DNA from: Streptomyces olivochromogenes
GTDB lineage: Bacteria; Actinomycetota; Actinomycetes; Streptomycetales; Streptomycetaceae
NCBI RefSeq assembly: GCF_001514115.1
Contig: NZ_KQ948470.1
Location: forward strand, 124,001 to 188,000
Length of the DNA: 64,000 bases
Reading direction: 5' to 3'
Part shown: piece after piece, positions 15,523 to 24,837 of the stretch
Layout of the letters: each line of letters opens with the position of its first letter
How positions within the stretch are numbered: position 1 is the stretch's first letter
Program-made: the position numbers and the translations under genes
Notes under the pieces: generated by a model
Databases searched by the model: none
What the model was told of the DNA's origin: nothing
What the model saw: the letters and a program-made list of their open reading frames with translations, nothing else

Positions 15523-16427
15523 CCACCCAGGTCGGCGGTCTCACGAAGACCGCGCCCGTCACCGGCGTCAAGGCCAGGCAGTCGCTCGGCTCACGGCTCG
15601 CGAGCGGTGTCAGCGGCGGAATCGTCCGGGTCTTCCTCCTCCTGGTCGGCCTGTTCTGGCTGGTGCCGACGATCGGGCTGCTGCTGTCCTCGCTACGCAC
15701 ACCGCAGGACATGAGCGCGTCCGGCTGGTGGAAGGTCTTCAGTGAGCCCTCCCAGCTCACCGTGGACAGTTACCAAAAGCTCCTGGAGAACGGTGACATC
15801 ACCGGTTCACTGGGGAACACGGTGCTGATCACCGTCCCGGCGACCGTCCTCGTCGTCGTCATCGGCGCGCTCGCGGGCTACGCCTTCGCCTGGATGGAGT
15901 TCCCGGGCCGCGACTGGTGGTTCCTCGCGGTCGTCGGTCTGCTGGTCGTCCCCGTACAGGTGGCGCTGATCCCGATCGCCGAACTCTTCGGCAAGATCGG
16001 CATCTTCGGCACGATCTTCGGGGTGATCCTCTTCCACGTGGGCTTCGGCCTGCCCTTCGCGGTGTTCCTGCTGCGGAACTTCTTCGCGGAGATCCCCCGG
16101 GAGCTGCTGGAGGCGGCCCGGCTCGACGGCGCGGGTGAACTGCGCCTGTTCCTCAGGGTCGTGATGCCGCTCGGCGGTCCCGCGATCGCCTCGCTCGGCA
16201 TCTTCCAGTTCCTGTGGGTGTGGAACGACATGCTGGTCGCGCTGGTGTTCTCCGACGCGGGCAGCCAGCCGATCACGGTCGCGCTCCAGACCCAGGTACG
16301 CCAGTTCGGCAACAACATCGACGTGCTGGCGCCCGGCGCCTTCATCTCGATGGTCATCCCGCTGGCCGTGTTCTTCGCGTTCCAACGTCAGTTCGTGTCC
16401 GGGGTGATGGCGGGCGCGGTGAAGTAG
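15519..16427 (+). CDS. MalG-type ABC permease
   Basis: 302 residues from ATG at 15519, overlapping the previous stop by ATGA, so translation is coupled. It has six predicted membrane segments, starting with IVRVFLLLVGLFWLVPTIGL (~34-53). The EAA motif (LLEAARLDGAGELRLFLRVV, ~195-214) sits before the final membrane segments, as in MalG. It forms the heterodimeric channel with the preceding permease. The C terminus ends FQRQFVSGVMAGAVK, a familiar family ending. A strong hairpin follows, so the three transporter genes form one operon. Confidence 0.95.
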   Translation: MTTQVGGLTKTAPVTGVKARQSLGSRLASGVSGGIVRVFLLLVGLFWLVPTIGLLLSSLRTPQDMSASGWWKVFSEPSQLTVDSYQKLLENGDITGSLGNTVLITVPATVLVVVIGALAGYAFAWMEFPGRDWWFLAVVGLLVVPVQVALIPIAELFGKIGIFGTIFGVILFHVGFGLPFAVFLLRNFFAEIPRELLEAARLDGAGELRLFLRVVMPLGGPAIASLGIFQFLWVWNDMLVALVFSDAGSQPITVALQTQVRQFGNNIDVLAPGAFISMVIPLAVFFAFQRQFVSGVMAGAVK

Positions 16428-16446
16428 CCGGACAAACAACCACATC

Positions 16447-16475
16447 AGGGGCGAGCCGGACACCGGCTCGCCCCT
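16447..16475 (+). terminator. Terminator of the sugar ABC transporter operon
   Basis: A perfect 13-bp stem (AGGGGCGAGCCGG, 16447-16459, with its complement at 16463-16475) and a 3-nt loop, 19 bp after the permease stop. It separates the importer from the glycosyltransferase cluster. Confidence 0.9.
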
Positions 16476-16576
16476 CGGCGTTCACCCAGAATCCCCCGTA
16501 TGCCACATCTGGCGTAACCAAGTCACACCTTCGGCCGTTGCCGGGCAGTATGCCCGCGCCGACCCATGGATGTCCC

Positions 16577-18844
16577 TTGCCCAGGTTCAGTGTCATCGTC
16601 CCCGCGTACAAGGTCCAGGCGTACCTGCACGAATGCCTCGAATCCGTGCTGGAGCAGTCCTGTCCGGACCTCGAACTGATCGCCGTCGACGACTGTTCGC
16701 CCGACGCCTGCGGCGCGATCATCGACGAGTTCGCCGCCCGTGACTCCCGGGTCCGCCCCGTCCGCCTGCCGGGGAACGTGGGCCTCGGCCGCGCCCGCAA
16801 CGCGGGTCTCGAACACGCCACCGGCGACTACCTGCTCTTCCTGGACGGCGACGACACCCTCACCCCGGACGCCCTGCGCGCGATCGCCGACCGGCTGAAG
16901 GAGACCGCCGAACCGGACGTCCTGGTCTACGACTACGCGCGCACCTACTGGAACGGGGACATCGTCCGCAACCGCTTCGCGGAGCAGCTCAGCGAGCGGG
17001 GACCCGCGCCCTTCCGGCTCGACGACCGGCCGGACCTGCTCAGGGTCCTGATGGTGGTGTGGAACAAGGCGTACCGAAGGGAGTTCGTGCAGCGTGCGGG
17101 CCTCTCCTTCCCGCCCGGCTACTACGAGGACACCCCCTGGACCTACCCGGCGCTGATCTCCGCCGAGACGATCGCCACCCTCGACCGGGTCTGTGTGCAC
17201 TACCGCCAGCGCCGTCAGGGCAACATCCTCGGCACCAGCAGCCGCCAGCACTTCGACATCTTCGAGCAGTACGACCGCGTCTTCGCGCATCTCGACGCGC
17301 ACCCGGAGCTGGCACGCTGGCGTCCGGTCCTGTTCCGCCGCATGGTCGACCACCTCTCGACGGTGTTCTCCAAGCGGGGCCGGCTGCCGCGCGGCACCCG
17401 CGCCGAGTTCCTGCGCAAGGCCCGCACCCACTACCGCCGTTACCGCGTCCCGGGCGCCCCCGTCCGCCCCCGCACCCGCCTGCGGCACGCCCTGGTCCGA
17501 CTCGGCAACCACCGCACGTACCGCCTGCTCGGCCTGGCCACGAGTGCCCACAAGAAGGCGCTGCGCGGCGTCAAGGGACTGCTGCGCAAGGTCCGCGGCG
17601 GCGCCCTCCAGTTCCACTACCGCGTCCAGCTCCGCCTGCCGCTGCGCGCCGACCGCGCCGTCTTCTCCAGCTACTGGGGGCGCGGCCACGGCTGCAACCC
17701 GGGCGCCCTGGAGTCCGCGTTCCGCGAACTCGCCCCGCACATCCGTACGGCGTGGATCGCGCACCCCGAGCACCACCACACGATCCCGGCCTCGACGCGC
17801 CGTCTGCGGCCCGGTACGACGGCGTACTGGACGGCGCTCGCCCGCTCCAAGTACCTCGTCAACAACGTCAACTTCGACCGCCGGCTGGTCAAGCGCCCCG
17901 GCCAGATCATGATCCAGACCCAGCACGGCACCCCGCTCAAGTACATGGGCCTCGACCTCCAGGACCGCCCGGCGGCCGCCCGTGACACCGACTTCGCCGA
18001 GCTGCTGCGCAGCGCCGACAAGTGGGACTACTGCCTGTCGGGCAACCGCCACTCCACCCTGGTCTGGGAGCGCGTCTTCCCCGCCGCGTACACGACGCTG
18101 GAGTACGGCCTCCCCCGCAACGACGTGTTCCAGCGGGCGACCTCGACGGACGTCACCCGGCTGCGCCAGTCACTCGGCATCCCCGAGGGCACGGTCGCCG
18201 TCCTGTACGCGCCGACCTACCGCGACTACCGCCGCACCCAGCGCCTCGCCCTCGACCTGGAGCGCGTCCTGCGCCGGCTCGGCCCCCGGTTCGTCGTCCT
18301 GACCCGCGCCCACCACTCGTACGCCGCCGCGCTGAGCAACCACTCCGGGGCCCGGCTCATCGACGTCTCCGACCATCCGAGCATCGAGAACCTCTGCCTC
18401 GCCTCGGACGCGCTGGTCACCGACTACTCCTCCCTGATGTTCGACTACGCGGTCCTGGACCGGCCGATCGTGATCCACGCGGACGACTGGGAGGCGTACC
18501 AGGCCTCCCGGGGCACCTACTTCGACCTGCGGGACTTCCCGCCGGGCGCGGTCGCGCGCAGCGAGGACGAGCTGATCGACATCTTCGCGACCGGCCACTG
18601 GCGCGGCTCCCGCTCGACCCAGCTGCGGACCGCGTTCCGCGAGCGCTTCTGCCCGTACGAGGACGGGCGCGCCGCCGAGCGGGTCGTACGCCATGTCGTG
18701 CTCGGCCAGAGCGCCGGGCTGCCGCGGGTGCTGCCGCCCGCGGAGCGCCACCCGGTCCCGTCGGCCGCCGCCGCCCGTCCCCGGACCCGCCTGGCCACGG
18801 TGCCCGCGCCCGGCACCCCCGTCCCCGTCGCCGAGACCCTCTGA
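16577..18844 (+). CDS. GT2 glycosyltransferase / TagF-like glycerophosphotransferase fusion (paralogue 1)
   Basis: 755 residues if translated from TTG at 16577, which gives the same PRFSVIVP opening as the two downstream paralogues; ATG at 16550 is the alternative. An N-terminal GT-A family 2 domain (~1-220: VDDCSPD, FLDGDD as DxD, YYEDTPW) is joined through a basic linker to a CDP-glycerol:poly(glycerophosphate) transferase domain (~390-715) with QHGTPLK (~450), a RAHHS motif and TDYSSLMFDY (~614). TagF domains polymerise glycerol phosphate from CDP-glycerol on the cytoplasmic side; the GT2 domain would add sugars. First of three tandem fusions, 100 bp after the importer terminator. Confidence 0.9.
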   Translation: MPRFSVIVPAYKVQAYLHECLESVLEQSCPDLELIAVDDCSPDACGAIIDEFAARDSRVRPVRLPGNVGLGRARNAGLEHATGDYLLFLDGDDTLTPDALRAIADRLKETAEPDVLVYDYARTYWNGDIVRNRFAEQLSERGPAPFRLDDRPDLLRVLMVVWNKAYRREFVQRAGLSFPPGYYEDTPWTYPALISAETIATLDRVCVHYRQRRQGNILGTSSRQHFDIFEQYDRVFAHLDAHPELARWRPVLFRRMVDHLSTVFSKRGRLPRGTRAEFLRKARTHYRRYRVPGAPVRPRTRLRHALVRLGNHRTYRLLGLATSAHKKALRGVKGLLRKVRGGALQFHYRVQLRLPLRADRAVFSSYWGRGHGCNPGALESAFRELAPHIRTAWIAHPEHHHTIPASTRRLRPGTTAYWTALARSKYLVNNVNFDRRLVKRPGQIMIQTQHGTPLKYMGLDLQDRPAAARDTDFAELLRSADKWDYCLSGNRHSTLVWERVFPAAYTTLEYGLPRNDVFQRATSTDVTRLRQSLGIPEGTVAVLYAPTYRDYRRTQRLALDLERVLRRLGPRFVVLTRAHHSYAAALSNHSGARLIDVSDHPSIENLCLASDALVTDYSSLMFDYAVLDRPIVIHADDWEAYQASRGTYFDLRDFPPGAVARSEDELIDIFATGHWRGSRSTQLRTAFRERFCPYEDGRAAERVVRHVVLGQSAGLPRVLPPAERHPVPSAAAARPRTRLATVPAPGTPVPVAETL

Positions 18845-19007
18845 ACCGGAGCAGGCATGCCCTCCAGCCCCTCCCGGCCCACACCGACGAGACCCGTCAC
18901 CTGGCGCCCCGCCGGGCGGCCCGGGCGCTGACACCCACCGGCACCCCGGCAGTAGCCCGAGAAGCAACCAGAGAAGTATGCAGAGCAGTAAGCAGAGAAA
19001 GAGCAGA

Positions 19008-21245
19008 ATGCCCCGCTTCAGCATCATCGTCCCCACTCATGGAGTCGCCGGGCGGCTGGCCCTCGCACTGGACTCGGTCCTCGACCAGTCCTTCGGCGAC
19101 TTCGAGCTGATCCCGGTCTGCGACGGCCCGGACTCCTCGGCGGGCGAGGTCGCCGCCGGGTACGCCGCGCGGGACTCCCGGGTCGCCCCGGTCCACTCCC
19201 CGCCCGCGGACGGACCGAGCGGGGCGCGCAACACCGGGACCGGGGCGGCGGGCGGCACGTATCTGCTCTTCCTCGACGGCGACGACGTCCTGGTGCCGGG
19301 CGCGCTGGCCGCCCTGGACCGCAAACTCCGGGAGGAGCCCGAGGAGGCGGACGTCCTCTACTTCGCACACGAACGCGTCCACTGGTGGGACGCCGAGACC
19401 AGCACACCGCCCCTCCCGAAGGCCCCGGAGGGGGTGTTCACCCCGGACCGGGCACCGCGGCTGACCGGGGCGGGCCTTCCGGCGTGGAGCGCGGCCTACC
19501 GCCGGGCGTTCCTGCGGGAGCGGCGCCTCGCCTTCCCCCCGGGGCACTTCACGGATCTCGGCTGGGGCGGCCTGGTGACGATCGCCGCCGGGCGGCTGGC
19601 GGTGCTGCGCCAGGTCGTCGTCCGGCATCGGCTGCGGCGCCAGGGCAGCCGCCTGAACACGCCGGGCGAGCACCAGTTCCAACTCCTGGACCAGGTCGAC
19701 CTGGTGCTGAGCCGGGCGGCCGAGGAGGAGCTGTCCGTGGAGCGGTCGCGGGCGCTGTTCGGTGACCTCTTCGCGGCGGTGCTGAAGTCGGCCGCCCATC
19801 CGGAGCGGCTTCCGCTGCACCGGCGCCGGGCCTTCTTCCGGCGCGCGGGCCGGCTCTACCGGCGCCACCGGCCCGTCGGGTTCCGGCCGCCGCCGGGCCG
19901 GATCGGGGTGCAGTACCGGCTCCTGGCGGCCGGGGCGTACAGCGCCTTCCGCGCGCTGCGCGGCGTCAGCCGGCGGATGGCGCGGGCGGGAATGGGGGTC
20001 CCCCCTGGTCGAGCGAAGCCGAGGGCTTGGGGGAAGCTGCCGCGTCCCCGTCGGCTGAGCGCCCGCGCGCGGTACGCCGCGCAACTGCGTCTCCCCCTCG
20101 ACGAGAACCTCGTCGTGTACTGCGCCTACTGGGGCCGCGGTTACGCCTGCAGCCCGGCCGCGATCCACGCCAAGGCCCTCGAACTCGCCCCGCATCTGCG
20201 CTCGGTGTTCCTGGTCGAGGCCGACGCGGCGGACCAGGTCCCGGACGGTGTCGACCACGCGGTGATCGGCAGCCCGCGCGCCTGGGATGTGCTGGCCCGT
20301 GCCAAGTACCTGGTCAACAACGCCAATTTCGCGGACGGTGTCGTCAAGCGGCCCGGCAGCGTGCATCTGCAGACCCAGCACGGCACGCCGCTGAAGACGA
20401 TGGGCGTCGACCAGTCGACGTATCCGATCGTGGCCGCCGCGACGGGCAGCTTCGCCAAGCTGCTGGCCCGGGTGGACCGCTGGGACTACAACCTCTCCTC
20501 CAACCGGCACTCCACCCAGATGTGGGAGCGGGCCTTCCCGGGCACGTACGAGGCCCTGGAGTACGGCTATCCGCGCAACGACGTCTACTACACGGCGACC
20601 GCCGAGTACGTGGCCGCCGTCCGCGCCCGGCTGGGCGTCCCCGAGGGCAAGGCCGCTCTCCTCTACGCGCCCACGCACCGCGACTACAGCACCGGCTTCG
20701 AGTCCCGGCTCGATCTGGAGGCCTTCTGCGAGGAGATCGGCGACGAGTTCGTCGTGCTGCTGCGCGCCCACTACTTCTACGACGAGGGCAGGCGCGGGAG
20801 TAGCGGCCGGATCATCGACGTGACGCGGCACCGGTCCTCGGAGGACGTCTGTCTGGCCGCCGACGCGCTGATCACGGACTACTCGTCGATCATGTTCGAC
20901 TACGCCAACCTCGACCGCCCGATCGTCGTGTACGCGGACGACTGGGAGGTCTACCGGGAGACGCGGGGCGTCTACTTCGACCTGATGGAGGCACCCCCGG
21001 GCCCGGTGGTGCGCACCCCGGGGGAGCTCGCGGAGGCCTTTCGTGACCGCTCCTACGCGGACGACTCCTCGCGAGCCCTGCGGGCCGCGTTCCGTGAGCG
21101 CTTCTGCCAGTTCGACGACGGGCAGGCCGCCGAGCGGGTCGTCCGCAGAGTGCTGCTGGGCCGGCCGCCCGAGGCGATCCCGCCGGTGATCCCGCTCGCC
21201 GAGCGCCTTCCGGCCCCCGCCGCGTCCACCCTCGTAAGGAGCTGA
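19008..21245 (+). CDS. GT2 / TagF-like fusion (paralogue 2) with an in-frame repeat insertion
   Basis: 745 residues from ATG at 19008 (MPRFSIIVPTHGV), preceded by GAGAAAGAG. The GT2 domain has FLDGDDVLVP, but the usual VDD motif reads VCDGPD. The linker contains a 44-bp dispersed repeat translated as MGVPPGRAKPRAWGKL (~329-345), absent from paralogues 1 and 3. The TagF domain keeps QHGTPLKTMG (~457), RAHYF and TDYSSIMFDYANLDRPIV (~623). It is a probable teichoic-acid-type polymerase or decorating enzyme. A 163-bp gap separates it from paralogue 1; paralogue 3 begins 1 bp after its stop, with the RBS AAGGAG inside its last codons. Confidence 0.9.
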   Translation: MPRFSIIVPTHGVAGRLALALDSVLDQSFGDFELIPVCDGPDSSAGEVAAGYAARDSRVAPVHSPPADGPSGARNTGTGAAGGTYLLFLDGDDVLVPGALAALDRKLREEPEEADVLYFAHERVHWWDAETSTPPLPKAPEGVFTPDRAPRLTGAGLPAWSAAYRRAFLRERRLAFPPGHFTDLGWGGLVTIAAGRLAVLRQVVVRHRLRRQGSRLNTPGEHQFQLLDQVDLVLSRAAEEELSVERSRALFGDLFAAVLKSAAHPERLPLHRRRAFFRRAGRLYRRHRPVGFRPPPGRIGVQYRLLAAGAYSAFRALRGVSRRMARAGMGVPPGRAKPRAWGKLPRPRRLSARARYAAQLRLPLDENLVVYCAYWGRGYACSPAAIHAKALELAPHLRSVFLVEADAADQVPDGVDHAVIGSPRAWDVLARAKYLVNNANFADGVVKRPGSVHLQTQHGTPLKTMGVDQSTYPIVAAATGSFAKLLARVDRWDYNLSSNRHSTQMWERAFPGTYEALEYGYPRNDVYYTATAEYVAAVRARLGVPEGKAALLYAPTHRDYSTGFESRLDLEAFCEEIGDEFVVLLRAHYFYDEGRRGSSGRIIDVTRHRSSEDVCLAADALITDYSSIMFDYANLDRPIVVYADDWEVYRETRGVYFDLMEAPPGPVVRTPGELAEAFRDRSYADDSSRALRAAFRERFCQFDDGQAAERVVRRVLLGRPPEAIPPVIPLAERLPAPAASTLVRS
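19992..20035. repeat. Dispersed Streptomyces repeat inside a coding sequence
   Basis: The segment ATGGGGGTCCCCCCTGGTCG continues as AGCGAAGCCGAGGGCTTGGG with final GGAA. It matches, from memory, a palindromic element scattered in Streptomyces intergenic regions. The ends pair (CCCCC with GGGGG). Here it lies in frame within the linker of the GT2-TagF paralogue and adds ~15 residues. Confidence 0.75.
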
Positions 21246-21246
21246 C

Positions 21247-23457
21247 GTGCCCCGCTTCAGCGTCATCGTCCCCGTCTTCAAGGTGCAGGGCTTTCTGCGC
21301 GAGTGCCTGGACTCGGTCCTGGATCAGTCGTACACCGACATCGAGGTGATCGCGGTCGACGACTGCTCGCCGGACGGCTGCGGCGCGATCCTCGACGAGT
21401 ACGCGGCCCGCGAACCGCGCCTGCGGGTGCTGCACCTGCCGCAGAACGTGGGCCTCGGCCGCGCCCGCAACGCCGGAATGCCGTACGCGACGGGGGACTA
21501 CCTCTTCTTCCTCGACAGCGACGACACCCTCACGCCGGGCGCCCTGCGCGCCATGGCCGACCGCCTCGACGAGACGGCCGACCCCGATGTGCTGGTCTTC
21601 GACTACGCGCGCACCTACTGGTGGGGCGGTACGCGCCGCAACGTCCTCGCGCAGGTGCTGGCCGAGGGCGGCGACGGCTGCTTCACGGCCGCCGAACACC
21701 CGGAGATCCTCGACCTGTTGATGGTCGTGTGGAACAAGGTCCACCGCCGCGCGTTCGTCGAGCGGGAGGGCTTCACCTTCCCGCCCGGCTACTACGAGGA
21801 CACCCCCTGGACCTTCCCGGTCCTGCTCGGCGCGGAGCGGATCGCCACCCTGGACCGGATCTGCCTGAACTACCGGCAGCGCCGCCAGGGCAACATCCTG
21901 TCCACCACCAGCCGCAAGCACTTCGACATCCACGACCAGTACGAGCGGGTCTTCGCCTTCGTCGACTCCCGCCCGCAGCTGTCGAGCTGGCGCCCGTTCC
22001 TGCACCGCAAGATGGGTGAACACTGTCTGGACATCCTCGCCAAGCCGGACCGGCTGCCCGCGTCCGACAAGGGCGAGTTCTTCCGGCGTACGGTCGCCCT
22101 CTTCCGCAAGCACAAGGGCGGCGGCCCGGTGCCGCGCGAACTGCGCGTCCTCCAGGGCGGTTACGTGACCTACCTCGCCCGGCGCCAGTCCGGCCGGCTC
22201 GGCGCGGAACTCGGGCGGCGCGGGCTCCAGGTGCGCAGAGCGGCGGCCACCCGGGTCAAGAGCGGCTGGTCCGCGGCGCACGAACACCGGCCGCTGGACC
22301 CGGACCTCGCGGTGTACTCGGCGTTCTCGCACCGCGGGGTGCTCGGCGACCCGGGCGCGATCTACCACGCGGCGCGCGAACTCGCCCCGCACGTCCGGGG
22401 GGTGTGGGTGGTGCGCGAGGACCAGGTGCCTCTGCTGCCGCCCGGTATCGAGTACGTCCTGCCGGACTCGCTCGGCTACCGCCGGGTCACCGCCCGCGCC
22501 ACGTACCTGATCAACAACGTCAACTGGCCCGGCACGCTGGTCAAGCGCGCGGGCAGCGTCCATGTGCACACCCACCTGGGCACCCCGTTGAAGTACATGG
22601 GTGCCGACCTGCGCGACAAGACCGGCGCCCGGCACGGCTTCGACGTGCCGCAGATGCTGCGCCGCGCCGACCGCTGGGACTACAGCCTGGTCGCCAACCG
22701 CCACTCCGAACTGGTCTGGGACCGCGCCTACCCCTGCCGCTTCACCTCGCTGCGCACCGGCAGCCCCCGCAACGACGTCCTCGTACGGGCCCGGCCCGAG
22801 GACGGTGCGGCGGTCCGCGCCCGCCTCGGCATCCCGGCCGGCCACCGGGTGGTGCTGTACGCGCCGACGCGCCGCGACTACGTCCGCGGCGGCCTCGTCG
22901 ACCGGATCGACCTCGCCCGGTTCGCCGACGACCTCGGTGAGGGCCACACCCTCCTCGTACGGCTGCACCCCTCGCTCACGGACGGCCCCTCGCGCGGGAT
23001 GGGCCTGTCCGAGCTGCACCGGCGCGGGGTCGTGCTCGACGCGACCGACGAGCCGCACGTCGAGGACCTGATGCTCGCCTCCGACGTGCTGGTCACGGAC
23101 TACTCGGCCCTGATGTTCGACTACGCCAACCTGGACCGGCCGATCGTGATCCACGCGGACGACTGGGGCGCGTACGCCGCGAGCCGGGGCGCGTATTTCG
23201 ACATCACGGCCGACGCGCCGGGTCATGTGGCCCGCTCCTACCGGGAGCTGGCGTGGCTGTTCGCCTCCGGGTCCTGGCGGGACGAGGAGTCGGCTCGGCT
23301 GCGGTCCGGGTTCCGGGCGCGGTTCTGCGCGTTCGACGACGGGCGGGCGGCCGAGCGGGTGGTAAGGACGCTGATGCTCGGCGAGCGCGTCGAGCACCCG
23401 GTGCCGGTGGCGGTGGTGCCCGCTCAGGCGGGACACAACGTCCTCACCTCGTCGTGA
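21247..23457 (+). CDS. GT2 / TagF-like fusion (paralogue 3) with altered catalytic motif
   Basis: 736 residues from GTG at 21247 with RBS AAGGAG about 6 bp upstream. The GT2 domain is close to paralogue 1 (VDDCSPDGCGA, FLDSDDTLTP, YYEDTPWTF). The TagF domain has TDYSALMFDYANLDRPIV (~617) and RLHPS. However the segment that reads QHGTPLK in the other copies reads HLGTPLK here (~442-448): the presumed catalytic-base His is Leu, with a His one position earlier. It could be inactive as a polymerase, shifted in specificity, or able to use the neighbouring His. The stop overlaps the next gene (GTGA), so it is co-translated with the membrane proteins downstream. Confidence 0.9.
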   Translation: MPRFSVIVPVFKVQGFLRECLDSVLDQSYTDIEVIAVDDCSPDGCGAILDEYAAREPRLRVLHLPQNVGLGRARNAGMPYATGDYLFFLDSDDTLTPGALRAMADRLDETADPDVLVFDYARTYWWGGTRRNVLAQVLAEGGDGCFTAAEHPEILDLLMVVWNKVHRRAFVEREGFTFPPGYYEDTPWTFPVLLGAERIATLDRICLNYRQRRQGNILSTTSRKHFDIHDQYERVFAFVDSRPQLSSWRPFLHRKMGEHCLDILAKPDRLPASDKGEFFRRTVALFRKHKGGGPVPRELRVLQGGYVTYLARRQSGRLGAELGRRGLQVRRAAATRVKSGWSAAHEHRPLDPDLAVYSAFSHRGVLGDPGAIYHAARELAPHVRGVWVVREDQVPLLPPGIEYVLPDSLGYRRVTARATYLINNVNWPGTLVKRAGSVHVHTHLGTPLKYMGADLRDKTGARHGFDVPQMLRRADRWDYSLVANRHSELVWDRAYPCRFTSLRTGSPRNDVLVRARPEDGAAVRARLGIPAGHRVVLYAPTRRDYVRGGLVDRIDLARFADDLGEGHTLLVRLHPSLTDGPSRGMGLSELHRRGVVLDATDEPHVEDLMLASDVLVTDYSALMFDYANLDRPIVIHADDWGAYAASRGAYFDITADAPGHVARSYRELAWLFASGSWRDEESARLRSGFRARFCAFDDGRAAERVVRTLMLGERVEHPVPVAVVPAQAGHNVLTSS

Positions 23458-24836
23458 GCGCCCTCATGACCGTCGTCGGCCCGTTCGTGAAGCCGCGCCC
23501 GCCCCGGTTCTGGGTGGTCGTCCTGGCCGTCGTCTTCGCCCTGCTCCAGCTCGCGAACGTCACCGGCCGCGACACCCCCGACACCAAGAACTACCTCTCG
23601 TACGCCCTGAGTCTGCGCGGCGCGAGCAAGCACGAGGCGGCCGCGGCCACCATCGACTACGCCTGCGCCGGCCGGGCGTCCATCGCGCGCCGCAATCAGA
23701 GCGTCAACGTCGTCCACTTCCGCGAGCCGAGCCCCGCCCGGCGGGTCGCCGAGGAGTGCCGGCGCGACCAGTGGGGGTGGGTGTCGAAGCGGCTGAGTGC
23801 CGGGCAGACGGCGGGCCACACCGTGCCGTTCATGCCGCCGCGCTTCATGCGGATCTTCGAGGCGCGCCCCGGCTACCCGGTCTTCCTGGTCCCCTTCATC
23901 ACCGTCCTCGGCGTGAAGTGGGGCCTGTGGACGTCGAGTGTCCTCATCACGGTCACCGGGGGCGTACTCGCCTTCCTGGTGCTGCGCACCCTGCGCGCCC
24001 CCACTATCGCCGCGCTGACCGGACAGGCCCTCTTCTACGTCCTGCCGTGCGGCACGACCGCCATGCGGCCCATGACCGAGGGCCTGCTGCTGACCCTGAC
24101 TCTGGCCGCGCTGTGGGGCTGCGCACTCGCTCTGGAGGGCCGGACACGGGCCGCGACCGCGCTGGTCGGCGGGTCCCTGGCCGCGCTGTTCGCCGTCAAG
24201 CACTCGCAGGCCCTGTTCCTCGGGCTGTGCCTGGCGGGTGCCTGCGCGGTGCTCGGCATCCGGCGCGGCGGGCTACGGCAACCGCTGCGCAGGCTCGCCC
24301 GGCCGTTGCGGGAGGTGGGGGTGGTGGCGGCCTGCGGGGTCGCCGTCACCCTGCTCGCGGCGAAGGTGCTGGGCTACCCGTCCGAGTCGGAGTCCCTCCA
24401 GGACCTGCTCACGGCCCACTTCTCCCGGCCCGACCGCGGCCGCCCGTGGTCGGACTTCCTCGACCTGGAGGTCAACTTCTGGGTGGAGTGGCTGCGTCGC
24501 GAGTTCTGGCAGCCGTTCTTCCCGACGGCCCTGCTGGCCGGGGCCTGGGGCGCGCTGCGGCAGCGTCCGGCCTTCGGGGTGTTCCTGGTCGCGGGCGCGC
24601 TCACCGGCGTCCTCAACCAGGCCGGGCACCCCGACATCAACATCTACGGCGACCGGCTGATCGTGCTGGCGTGGGTGCTGCCGGTGGTGGGACTTCCGCT
24701 GCTGCTGGAACAGGTCGTACGGCCTCGGGTGCGGGGTCTCGACACGGTGCCGGGCCCGCTTCGGACGCACGCGGGGCCGAACACCGCGATGGACGCCGGG
24801 GCGGGCGCCGGGCTGGACGCCGGAGTCGCTCGATGA
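23454..24836 (+). CDS. Polytopic membrane protein, probably GT-C-like
   Basis: 460 residues from GTG at 23454, overlapping the previous stop as GTGA (ATG at 23466 is an alternative). The first helix (FWVVVLAVVFALLQLANVTG) is followed by an ~85-residue outer loop starting RDTPDTKNYLSYALSLRGAS, with Cys and Arg residues, then about eight more membrane segments. This layout resembles GT-C transferases and O-antigen-ligase-like proteins, but I see no diagnostic DE/DD pair, so the family is uncertain. Position in the GT2-TagF operon suggests it handles lipid-linked sugar or glycopolymer outside the membrane. The last ~35 residues are Ala/Gly-rich and poorly constrained. Confidence 0.8.
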   Translation: MSALMTVVGPFVKPRPPRFWVVVLAVVFALLQLANVTGRDTPDTKNYLSYALSLRGASKHEAAAATIDYACAGRASIARRNQSVNVVHFREPSPARRVAEECRRDQWGWVSKRLSAGQTAGHTVPFMPPRFMRIFEARPGYPVFLVPFITVLGVKWGLWTSSVLITVTGGVLAFLVLRTLRAPTIAALTGQALFYVLPCGTTAMRPMTEGLLLTLTLAALWGCALALEGRTRAATALVGGSLAALFAVKHSQALFLGLCLAGACAVLGIRRGGLRQPLRRLARPLREVGVVAACGVAVTLLAAKVLGYPSESESLQDLLTAHFSRPDRGRPWSDFLDLEVNFWVEWLRREFWQPFFPTALLAGAWGALRQRPAFGVFLVAGALTGVLNQAGHPDINIYGDRLIVLAWVLPVVGLPLLLEQVVRPRVRGLDTVPGPLRTHAGPNTAMDAGAGAGLDAGVAR

Positions 24837-24837
24837 G

